Shown here in pieces: positions 11,850-23,800 of a stretch of DNA of 64,000 nucleotides. Location: contig JAPFBE010000002.1 of NCBI GenBank assembly GCA_034336665.1, forward strand, positions 36,993,406 to 37,057,405, written 5' to 3'. How positions within the stretch are numbered: the stretch's first letter is position 1; every line of letters begins with the position of its first letter. Source of the stretch: Luscinia megarhynchos (lineage: Eukaryota > Chordata > Aves > Passeriformes > Turdidae). The translations under genes were made by a program, and so were the position numbers. The notes under the pieces are model-generated. The model did not search any database. It was given only the letters and a program-made list of their open reading frames with translations, and was not told where the DNA came from.

Positions 11850-14800
11850 GTAATGGTGAGAGGGGGGCGGCCGGCGCGCATGCGCGGTCGCGACTGCCTT
11901 TCCCCGCCCTTTCCCGCCGTGCTGGAGCGGGTCCCACAGCCCCTCCCGCCGGGACCGGGCCCACTCCGGCACCGCGGGTGTCCCGGGACACCGCCGCCTC
12001 CTGCCCCTCTGCCCCCTCCCCTGCCGTCCCGCCGGGAGCTGCCGAGCCCCCGCGGTGTCCCCCGGGCGGGCGGGGCCCTGCAGAGGTCGGGACTGCCGGG
12101 CATTCCTGCATCCCGCTGTGGCCTGGAGGTCGTGTCCCCTCCCCTCCGTGTGCCCAGCTGGAGCGGTGGCGTCGTTCTCCTCCCTTCCCCGCCCGGGTGT
12201 GCGGCCGGATGAGGCAAAGCTTATCCGGGATGCCGTGGGAGCTGCGTTTGTGACCACCGAGATAGCGTTTGGTGACACAGGTGTGCGGTGGCACTTCCTG
12301 ACCAAGCGGGCCCGCAGCTCTGTTCCTGCGCTCGCCTCCAGCAGAGCTCCGTGCGTACCCCCAGTCACAAATCTCTGACCCTGCGTGATGCTGATTTTAG
12401 TGTGAGGCAGCTGAGCGGTGGTGGAGGAGGGACTAGCGCTGGACAGAGCTTCAGTAGCTTCTAGATCTGCTGTGTGCCTTCTCTCAGTTGGACCAAGTGC
12501 TACATGCTAATAGAAGAGCTACATGAGAAATGAAGATGTAACCTCAAAGCCTGAGTTCTGGGGAGCAGGGTCAATCAGGGAGGGAGAAGGGCTATTAACG
12601 TCAGTTTATCCTAAATTCCAACCCTCAATCCCAGTGGGTGGTGCAGCCTCATTTTCTGCATTGTGTGACACCAGCACCATCCACAGTTGATGTCATCTGT
12701 CTCTTGATGATGAGGTGTAGATCACACCAGAATATTCTGGTGTAGATCACACCAGAAATAAGCAGTCACTCAAACCATCCTGTTCTTCATCTGCCTCTTA
12801 ATGATGAGGTGTAGATCACACCATTACAGAAATAAGCAGTCACTCAAAACATCCTGTTCTTTATCTGCCTCTTGATGATGGGGTGGCATCTCATGCTCCA
12901 AAATTAAGTCCTAGAAGATGTTCAGAGTCAGCGTGTACATGACATCTGTATAGACTTTAGATGCTGTTATGTCTTGGAAATGGCAGACTCCTTACTTCCC
13001 CCTAGAAATGATTCTTCTCGGTAATATTTCATGAGCTGTAACAGTGGCATAGCTACAAAGTCTGCCCCACTGCCAGTTACGTTGCTTGTTTTCACATAAG
13101 CCACCAGATCAGGGGAGTGCTTATGCATTTTTCAGCAATCTTCTCTCCAGGCAAATAAAAGCCATGGTGCATGCACGAGAGCACAGTCAACAAACTCTTC
13201 CTCATTTGAATGATGCTCGTTTTCACCCTGTGGCAGTTACATGGTTTCTTTTCTGGTGGCTTATCCTAGGATGGAGTACACACCATAGTGCTTAATGTTG
13301 CTAGCAAACTGCATCACAACTATGAAAAATTTCTGCCTGATGTGATCATGTTTGACAACTTTTTCAAGGTGTGATAGAGATCATGATCTAGATTTTGCAG
13401 TGAGGAGAGGTCTGCTCTGTGCATGTGTGTATGTGTGTGTGTGTATGCACGTATAAAGCATTATATATTGATATATAGCTTAAATGTGTATAAAATAATT
13501 TATACTTAAAAGACTTCCCCACACCCTTCAGCCTCTAAAACCATTATCCAAACTTAAGCTTGTGGACAGCTTCCAGTGTTATGAGATAATCCATGATTTC
13601 TTACTCAAACTGGGTTTCAACAGTGTGTGATAAACAGTTTTTGTAATACTTCTCACAAGTCATTTCAGTGGAGAAAGAAGTAATTTCTCAACACTACATC
13701 CAAGTCATTGTATGCATTCATTGACTTTAGCAGTGCTGAAGATCAATCCCACAAGGAAAAGAAAAAAATGCCTCAGAAAATGTGTAACCTCAGGAATGGG
13801 ACAAGAAACAGCTTATTCTAGCAATCTCATTCACTGTTGCTGGCTAGCTCTGGAGCAGAAATGAAATGGGGGCTCTGCATATTTTGTTAAAAATGTTGAT
13901 TATCATGCCATAGCTCAGTATTAAATGGTTTGTATTTTAAGTAAACCGACAGTATTTCCTTGGTTAACTAGCAATCTACAGGTAAGAGAATCCCTACTGA
14001 GAAGTTTAAAACTACCTGCAGGGGTCAACTTAGATCTGGGGACCTCCCATTGTATTAAGTAGTAACTTCTGCTGAGAACCTTGTGCTGGCTTACATGAAA
14101 ATACACTTCACATTGTGCCAGCTGTGAGCACGCCCACATCTCTGATTCCATCTTTGTGAAATTAACAAAAAGGGATTTTTGTTAGTTCTGCAAATTGCAT
14201 ACTTAGTTTTTCTCTCATGTGCTCTATGTCACAAGCAGCTGTCACAATGCTCACCCTGAAAGACACTCTGGTCTGGTAAAACTGGAAATTTATAGAATGT
14301 GTTCATTTTTTTTATATAACAAATTTGCTTAAGCATAGCAATGTTAACAATTAGTTTGAGTAACTGTGTATATCCTACAAGAAGTCACAATTATCACACA
14401 GCATACAGATTTTATAAGCCCCATTCTGATTTTGTTTCTCCAATATGTGAATTGCTATTTTCTCTAAGATACACCTTAGGAACATTACCAAAAAACATTC
14501 TTCATCTTTTTTTTAAGAGCATTGTGCTAATAACACCAAGGTCGTGGGTTCAATTCCCATAAGGGCCATTCACTTGAGAGCTGGAATTGATGATCCTTGT
14601 CAGTCCCTTCCAACTCAGAACATTCTGTGTGATTTGTGTGAGTTACGGACCCAAAGGTATTGAGTCATATTTGTTTTGCAAGCACATTGCTCATAGGGCT
14701 TGTCAGTCATGTCTACAGAAGGAGACACATGCTTTTTGGACATCTTGCCTGTATTTACCAAACGTAATAGTAAAAGTGAGTTTACAGGAAAGCATGATTG

Positions 14801-17800
14801 CAAATTGATTACTTCACTTTCATCAGCATTACACAATTATTCCTCCCATGCTGTTGTGCCACTGCTAAATACCTCAGTCCTTGCTGCAGCCATGTTGAAG
14901 ATTATTACGTGTATTAAATGGTAACATTAATGTGTCAAAACCAGTGCTGTGTAGTGATTTACACAGCACCATTCTCTTAGGTATCCCTGCCCAGTGGTTC
15001 CCAGTAGCTGCTGATTCAGCTCCATCCCTGGCTCTTGTGCAGACTTGTTTCCAGGTCTCTTGTCTCATTAATTGCTTTCACTTAACCTGGGACAAAATCT
15101 TTGATACTGATCTTAAAATGCCACCAGTTGCTCTACCCTAATGTTCACACCATTATTTTTATAAATTATACTGCAACAGGAAGCTTTTAAAAGAGTGTAT
15201 TCTAGATCAAGATGTTAAGTAGTGAAGTAAAATGCTTTTCCATGACAGCTAAAATCTTTAAAGATAGAATTTGCAATAAGATAGAAGAATGATTTGGAAA
15301 AAAAGTTTTTGATTTTATCATGTGAAAAATTAAAGAGAGAAAATATGCTAAATAATATGGTAAACTAAATTTGCTTTACATTATTTATGAAATAACTTCA
15401 GACTTAAACCAATGAAGTATTTATATTGATTTTATCTATAATTATTATTATTGCAACAGTGCTGCTGGTACGTCTACTTAATGCTTTCTGTATTTCTCGT
15501 TCTATGCTTAAAAGCAAAAACTATACAACGTTAGAAAATAAAATCAAAATGGTTTAGTTACTATTCTGTTAAACTCCTCTAATGCACCACACAAAAACAG
15601 AGTGACTCTGATACAATTAGAACTCCATTTTTGTTTTAGATGTATCTATATTATGATGTTTTTATCTCATGAACTGAAGATCAGCAGATTTCACAGTTCT
15701 GATAGACAGCTGTAAATTCAACAAGTGGACTTAAATAGATACATATTAACATGGTTACTGTTATTTACTGAAAAGCTGCCCACTAAAGGCAGCGAGCTTG
15801 TCCTAGCACATAAACAGCACAGATTTTGACCCTAAACATCAGGAAATTTAATCAGTTCTCCTGTTATGCTATTTTACCAAGCCTAACACTCTTAGTAGGA
15901 AATCATCGAATCAATTTAAAAATAACTGTTTTTAAAAGAGCCCATTTGTTCTGGCTGTTAGTTCCTGAAAATCGAGGTTAGGGTGAATCAGTTTAACTAT
16001 AGTATTGGTAAATACCACTGCAGCTACTAAGCTGAGCTGCTGCTGTCACCATGTTCTGGGACAGCCTCTTAGAGGACCTCCTTCAGTGTGGCACAGTATG
16101 ACAACTTTCTGAGTGAAAATTAAAAATTACCTACTTACCACTTGACACCTTATTTACTGCAATTAGTATGATACCAAACTTATTCTATTTTAGTATTATT
16201 CCATATTAGACTTTCTGCTACAGAAAAGCAAGATTCTCTTTTGTACTTGGTAATTTAATAAACAAGTAGCGTTTCTCAGCAATCCACCTGCCCTGAAAGA
16301 CTGATATAAGTACATATCTATTTGCCAGTTTATTAAAAAGCTATCATGTCATTTTGCTCTAGACTACAGTTTTTGTTTTAAAACCTCTCTCATACTGTAA
16401 GATTGTAACAGTAAGCAAAAATATATGAATTTAACCAGTGAAGCAGTTCCAGTCTGAAGCTACTGCTTGCCTGGAATGATATCTTTAAAAGATACAATGT
16501 GTTCCCACAGGATGTTAATTCAAACCTAATTAAATTGATTTAAATGACACTTCCATTGGATAAAATATAGATGGCATGATACATTGCAGGTGATTGCTAG
16601 TTACTGATAAAAACTGCTAAGGTGAGATCTTTGAGTTCAGCCACTTGCACAATTATACCAAACCCTACCCAAGAGTTTTGGTTCTTACAAAACTAGCAGC
16701 CTGTTCAAAACAAATTGCCATGTCATAACAAGAGTTTTAGCAGGTAGCATTTCAATTGGTAAGGGCTATCCCATGCACATTAACATATTCTGGCATCACA
16801 GTGCATGTCACCAGGCACAGAGCAATGAAAATCCCCCAGACCTGCAGTTCTCAGAATGAAACTCTCAGAGGATCACTGCTTATATCTAATCCTTTCAGAC
16901 TCTGCACCACAAAGATACTTTCTGCAACAAAGCTGGTAGTGAATAGCTGGAATACTCTTCCCAAAATACATCTTATTTTCAGGCAGTCCACTAAGGAGAA
17001 ACAGGGATTATTCAAAGCACCAGTTTTTGTCACTTGCACATTTGAAGGTAAATCTGTTAAAAAAACAGAATTCCTTCAGTCCCTGATGGGGAAAAATAGT
17101 AATTAAAAGACAAAAAGCAGATTTTCTACAGAAATCTGGCAAAATTTAAGTGTGTTTTAAGCTTAGCTTTATTTTGAAAAGGGATTTGCTTTTATAGAGC
17201 AATCTAGGTTAAAATGGAAACTGTCAAAACAGAGCTAAGAATTAACTTTGCTTGACATTTATCACGTTTTGAAGGTTTCATATGATCTGTAATCACAAAA
17301 CTATGTGAATTTTTAAACCAGCCTATGCCAATCTCAGAGAGTTACCTACCTCCCCCAACCAAATGTGAATAGATTTTAGTTTTAGAGTAAACACAGATGT
17401 GTTATGTTGTAGAAAGGCAAAAGCATGTGTGTGTTGCCTTTTACTATGGGCATCAGTTTGCTGGTGTCATGGGTTTTTTACCCTTCTTCACTTGTCCTAG
17501 CAGACAGTTTTAATCTCTCCCTTAACTAATAGAAAATGGAGTCTTACTGTGATCACACATAGTTTCAGGATTCATAATAAACATGCAGGAAATTTAGGAG
17601 ACTTAAAAAAGATAGTTCACCACTTCTATCATAAGGAGATAAAATAGGATAGATTATTCCTTGAACGAGAAAGAGCGATCTAAAATGCCTTATACATGTA
17701 CTTTAGCATGAAATTTTCTCTGAGAGGTAGTACCCCTAAAAATGATCTCAGAATCCAGTTAGTGCTGTAAAAAAATCAGATTAACAGAAGACAATTTGCA

Positions 17801-20800
17801 ATAACTTAACTGTCTAGATATTGCAGAAATGAAGAGGTTTTAGAATGTTTTTCACATTTTTCTAAAGTACAATAATTGTGTTTGGTAGTAACTTCAATTC
17901 TTGCTGTGGCAAGGCATTGATATATCAATTATATATTGTATCCATTTATTCACTGTGTTTATTTTGGTTTAGAAAGACTAATATAAACATTAATGTATTA
18001 GCCAGGGACGGTTGTGAACCCATTTTTCAAACAAACCAAGAAAACAGAATGGAGAAACTGGCTATTTATATAAACCTGCAGAAAGCTATAAAAGCTGTGA
18101 CAGACACACTGTGTTGTGATGTATGTCTGGCCCTGACACAAGAATTCATATCCATAAACAGCATGTCTTGCCTCACTGCAAAGCACACCTGCAACTTTAA
18201 GGGGCTCAATTAGGCAAATTTATTAGTTTTTCATTATCGGAGTCCCAGGCTCCTCCTATCTTCTTCCCTCTTATCCACCTCCACAAGTCTCAGCTGCATG
18301 CTCCTGCTGCCTACATCATGCCAGCTTTGGCTCTTCCCAGACCAGTGTTCCCACTGATAGAGGTCAGCAGTCAGGACTTGCCAAGCATTCCCCCTCTCCT
18401 GGAAGCTGCGCTGCCTCCTGCTGCACTGGTGAACTGCTCTGATTCACAGGGGAGTCTAACAGCTCTGGGGTGTAGCACAAGGAAGAGGCACGACCAAGTG
18501 GCAAGGAAAGCCACTTTTCCGCTACAAGCAACCTACTTCATGAGCTTACATACTCTTAATTCCAGATTTCATTAGTTGACTGTAACAGACTAAATGAAAT
18601 GCTCAATCCAGTGTCCCTGCCTGCGGGAAGGCCTGGAAAGTAACAGCTTCAGCTGTCTGCTTGTCTGTCAGCCTCTAAGTCCCTCAGCTGATTCTACTAA
18701 CTGAGATGCCACCAAAATAAGCTATCAAGAAATATGTACTAGTCCTAATTATACTTCTCCCTGAAGATTTAGACAACTCGTTCTACTTGGGATTCAGACT
18801 CATGAATGTCTGCCTTTTTGAAATCAGGTACTAAGTCCTTTCTTTCAAAAGTAGGAGCACACTTATGCACTGATATTTGATTTTTATATCATCTGTCCTT
18901 ACAACTGCTTAATCTGCCCTCCACTTGAAGTTACCTGTTCCTGCCAATGCCTGAAGGGATTCAAACCCTCTTTTTCCCAAGCACACCCTAACCACTGGGC
19001 TAAAAGCAAGTCTGGTGTGGGAGTGTGGAAAGGTTGTGTGGGAACCAAGGATGGAGGCTTTCTCTCTGTTCCAAAGAGAATAAATCCACAGTTTGGTAAT
19101 GAACATGGTTATGTGTTTTAGGTCTTTATTTCTGTTACATGTTTTGTCTTATGATAATTTTAATACAAAATATGCAGTTGTGTGAATAGGGATCAGAAAT
19201 AATTTCCTTTCTAAACTCCAGGCAAAAAGTGAAATAGTCATGCCATCTAATAAGATGTTTATATTGTAGTAAAAATGCAATACTGTTAATTCAAGAAACA
19301 AATTTGAAATGGATAGAAGGAAACTCTTTTGTGAGTAATACATACTTACACTGTAGGCAGAGGCCATCATTTTGGAAGGGTGAATATCTGTGGCTATATG
19401 TCTTGTAATTGTCCTGCTCCAGGATGTAACTACTGGCTGACTCAGGAAGAAAAACTTGCTGATTAAAAGACACTGCTGTGGATAAGAAGTATTTTTGAGA
19501 ATTAAAAGAGAAAATTCCTTTTATAGAGCATTGTACACTGCTGGGATTTACCACATAAAAAGAGACTCCTAGTTTAATATTTGCCTTTCTATCATCTATC
19601 TAATCTAATCTATCTATCAAATATGATTTGTTGTGTATCATATGTCCTTAATTTTCAGTAAACACACAAAATTCCATGCTTCTGTGTACAACCTACCTAA
19701 TATGTGTACTACATAAAATCTGATGTAATTAAAAAGGATAGCTCATTTTGCAAACATCCACAAGCCTAGAGGTGAAACCTTCTACAGAGTTTTAAGCAAC
19801 TTTGGTTTTTGAGTTTCTGCCCTCGGACTGTTGACATGCTTGTAGCTTTACTTACCTCGGTGTTCGTAAGGATGCAGTGTGCTTATCATGACAGCCTTAT
19901 TTATTGCTTCCTCAGATTTTTACTTTTCTGAGTTAATAAAGAAGAAGAAGAAAAGCAGGAAAGGCTGAGACACCTATGATAGTTTCTGCATAAATTAGAC
20001 AAGGTTTGCAGGTATGGCTAGTGTCACTTAAGCAATACAGCTGGAAAACACAAATCAAACTACAGGCATTTAAGTATTTTTTCATATTTGAGAGTGAAAC
20101 AGCAACTTCCCAAGCTAAACAGAGAACTACTGCTTAGAGTTCAGTTATATACAAATCAAGGAGACTATATTTGAAGAAAAGGTTATTGGCATCTCAGGGG
20201 TATAGGGGATGTTCATCAGGCAAGGGAGAAAGTGTTTTGAAAACACTCATCATTTAGGATAAAGGAGAAGGTAGTTAAAACCCTCTAGGAAACAGTGTGA
20301 AAGTTATGTGCCATAAAAAGTCTTTCTGTTGAGTCTCTGGTGTATTGATATGCAGTCCATCCAGAAGCTTGTCTTAATTTTCCAGATAAACAGGTACATT
20401 TAATAAAAGATGACTCCTCTGTCTAAAAACACTTTGTTACATTTATGCCCTGAAACCATCAGGACTACAGCAAAATACTGCTGAATTGGAACATGCAGAA
20501 ATTAGCACAGAATTAATATGAAGTTGTATGACTGCTTGTGACCAAAAGAGCTCCTTGTTCCTGGAACCAGTATTTTCTATTTTATGAGATATCAATTTCT
20601 AGCCAGGGAGATGGAGAGCTGCACCGATAGTTTGTACAATCTCTGTGCTTGGAAGTGTTTGGGGTCTGCTGTGGGCAAAGCCCCAAGAATCTAGTCCAAG
20701 GTCAGTTTTGACCCTGCTTTGAGCAGGAGGTGAGCTGGTGGCCTCCTGAGACTCCTTCCAGCCTCAGTGATTCAGTGTTAGTGTGTCAACTTCCAGATGT

Positions 20801-23800
20801 GTGATTATGTGACTAAGATGGGTGTGTCCTTCCCTAAACAAACAGTCCTACACTCCTGTCCTAGGCAGGTTCAAACATGAAAATTAACACAAAAATCAGT
20901 GACTACATTTGGACTATTAAGTCTCCCTATACTGTAACAAAGGTTATGTTTTAGTAGAACTGCTCTTTCCTTGAAAGGACAGTGTTCTGACACTGTTAAA
21001 GCCAACAAACTGGAACAGAAGAGGGCCATTTTTCCTTGATGTATGCACAGTATGTTCAGGCTCCTCAAACCAGAGTAGTAATCTGAAAGACCTTATTCTT
21101 TAAGTTTAATATCTTTATTTACACAGTCTAGAACTAGAAGTGCTAGTTTGAGTCTCACATTAATGACCTTGAATGTTCTCAAGTCAGAAATTCCATTTTT
21201 GTTAAACCTATTTGTTGCAGCCAGAATTGCCTTTTTTTTACAGATACAGACTTGCCCTTTTTATCCTTGTCCTCTTTTTTTTTATCTGTCCAAAAGATTT
21301 TTTTTTTATTTGCTGAATAATTAATTGTGGGAAATGTCTCAAAATAGGATCCTGTTAAACTCACCTCAAAATGTTAAATATTATGTTTCCCTCTCACTTA
21401 CAATTGTAAATGTGATACCAAAACTTCACTAATTCTAATGTAGTGGGAAATCAAGTCTTTTAATAGTTCTGCTCTATTTCAAGCAAAAAAAGGCAGTTAG
21501 GATGGAAGTTTATTTGAAAACATGGAACTGTCTGGCACTTTTCAGATCTGCTGTAGTTCCTCAGTTTCAATGTATGGTATTGAGGTGAAGTGACACAGAA
21601 CTTGCATAGCTGAGTAAACAACCACCTACTTGTACAAATGTTTCTGCAGAAATATTTCAGAAATTTGCCTTCAAATTAGCTCTACCATACCATTCTCTCT
21701 TCCCTTTTCCTCGTGAGCTGCCTCAAAATAGCCTTCAAGAGATACTTACATTACCTTATTTTCATCTAAATTAGAATTTGCCATATGTTTATTTTCTTTC
21801 AGTTGTCAGGGTTTTTTTTTTTTTTCTATTAACCAGTTAAATGTAGTTATCCATGGGATAATGTACATACAGTTTTGCTGAGTATGGGAGACTAGTGTGC
21901 TATTCAAGGTTGGAATGGTTAGTAGTGAGTTTACTAGATAAAAGAAAGTGAATGCAGTATTCAGGGCATGTGCAACCAGATATTTTTTTTTGTTCCATAA
22001 TATGAGACAAACAATAAAGATTACAGATTTAGCTTGAAGAATTTTATAATTTAAGGTATAGTTTATTTTCTTGCCTTCTTTGCAAGACCTTTAGAGCTCC
22101 TGATAAAATTACTGCTCTCTGGTACATTATGCTTTTGATAACTTCTTGAAGGTTTGTAGAAAGAATGTTGTTATTCTCAGTTCTTGTAGCATTGCAATGT
22201 GTCATAGATCAGTGTACCTAACTTTTGTCTTTTTGACATGGTGTTTCAGTATGGCACTCTTAAATACCTGTGCACAAATGGAAAAACCTTCTTCTAAGTA
22301 ACTTTAGACTGCAATGCATCATGGCAGTCGTAGTGTGGTTAGCAGAACAGAGATAAAAGTAGAATTTTTATATACTTAAAGTGACAAGAAAGACAGAATC
22401 AAGTGCTAAAATGTGCAAAAAAATAGGGAAAATGGAAAAGTAAAGTTTTATTTTCTGTATTGGTTTACCTGGTAGTCCATAACATTTTGAAGGTAAAATT
22501 TAACTGTTCTAATTCAGATGTGTTTTTTCCTAAGCAAAATAGATAGAGTAGGAGCTCTGAAAGATGTACCCTGTTGATATATATTAAATAATTGAAACTA
22601 TTTAATTGCCTTTCCTTGAAGAAATGTTTGTTTTTTCTTTGTTACTCAAGTGTTATTGCTCATCAAAATGGATAATGTTCTACAGAATAAGCTACAATCA
22701 GGAAACTGAGTGGTATTTTTTGGTTTTTTTTCCGAATGAAATTACTCTCCCATCAATCACAGGAGCCGATAACTTTTTGCTTTCCTTGTCCTTGATTCAG
22801 TCATGTGTAGATGAATGGACTTGGATCCTTCTCCTACCTTGGCTGAAGGCTGTTACTCGGCACAGGGATTCTGGTATGCTCCCTGAGCAGCATTACAATG
22901 TTAATGGCACATGAGCATATTGTAATCCTCCACTCTTTTCTCCAGGAGTACTTTGACCTTAACTGTTCTGTATCAAATGATGTATTTTAAACTTTAAGAT
23001 GCAGTTTAGCCAAAGTCCTTGACTGATTTTTTCTGATTGAGAAAGGAACATACTGGCAGTTTTTTTATAAAAATTCAATTGTGATTTACTGTAGTCTTTT
23101 TTTGCTAGTATGCTTCCATCCATTTTCAGTCTTAAAGCCCATCAATTTAGGAGACTTTTTTATTTATCAAAATATTCTCTTAGCTAAGCTCACTTTTACC
23201 CTTGATGAAAGTATGACCCAACAGGTGCTTTTGGATTCTAAATATACTGAAACTTTTAGCTCTTGAACCACTTCAGCAATGCCATTCAGCTTATGCATAT
23301 TAATTTGTTCAAGTTACAATTTTCCTAATAAAGAAAACTGTCAAACTTTATAAACAAGGAGTAATCCCAATCCACCAAATGAAATCTAAAAGTGAAAGAT
23401 CCCTTGCAATTATTTAAGTTGAAGGGAGCTTTGTGGCAAATGCAAATTAAGCCAGGTTTTTCTGGGATAGTGTGAAGCTATTCACAGTTGTGTCCCAATT
23501 ACATTTTATTTGAGGCTTTTCCCCACGGGAAATAGTAATTTTTTTTTCCTTTAAATATCTGTAAGATATAAAACTTTGCCTATCATAGTACTTAAAAGTC
23601 TTTAAATGGGAAAACATGTTTGGCATTTGAAATCTCTTGAGAATAAATTCAAGCTCTTTACTGAGGCTTGTTCATCTTTTTCTGTGTTTGACTGTTTAAT
23701 AATTTTGAAGAGAAGAAAATGAACTAGTTTTTTCTTGGGTTTTTTTTGTTTGCTTTTTTTTTGTTTTGTTTTTTTTTTTTAGTGGGCAGTACCATTATGA

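Larger units (their letters stand above)
11150..12260. promoter_or_regulatory. CpG-island promoter of INO80C
   Basis: CpG dinucleotides are dense from about 11.15 to 12.26 kb, most strongly at 11.48-12.08 kb, while flanking DNA is CpG-poor and AT-rich. The island spans the start codon, exon 1 and the start of intron 1. GC-box-like GGGGCGG lies at 11713-11719, directly before the ATG, and another GC-rich box lies near 11541-11550. No TATA box lies close to the ATG, so a dispersed start is likely. Long open frames here on both strands are a by-product of GC content. Boundaries are visual estimates. Confidence 0.88.

Noticed and set aside
11345..12368. Long open frames on both strands (up to 302 codons)
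   Set aside because: They lie in the CpG island, where stop codons are rare. They overlap in many frames, are Arg/Pro/Ala/Gly-rich, and read across a real splice donor. Only the first 43 codons of the frame from 11721 belong to a gene.
14516..14568. Functional tRNA-Ile gene
   Set aside because: Only the 3' half is present, with no A box or 5' acceptor strand, and it continues directly into a CR1 tail, so it is a SINE.
16756..17106. 116-codon frame with an NSWNTLP-like motif
   Set aside because: The motif hints at an old CR1 3' end, but flanking blocks do not align well enough to call a repeat or a gene.
23728..23790. Acceptor-like T tract ending ttttag as the start of an alternative exon
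   Set aside because: It is a low-complexity T/G tract. The sequence after it has no recognised coding content or clear donor.
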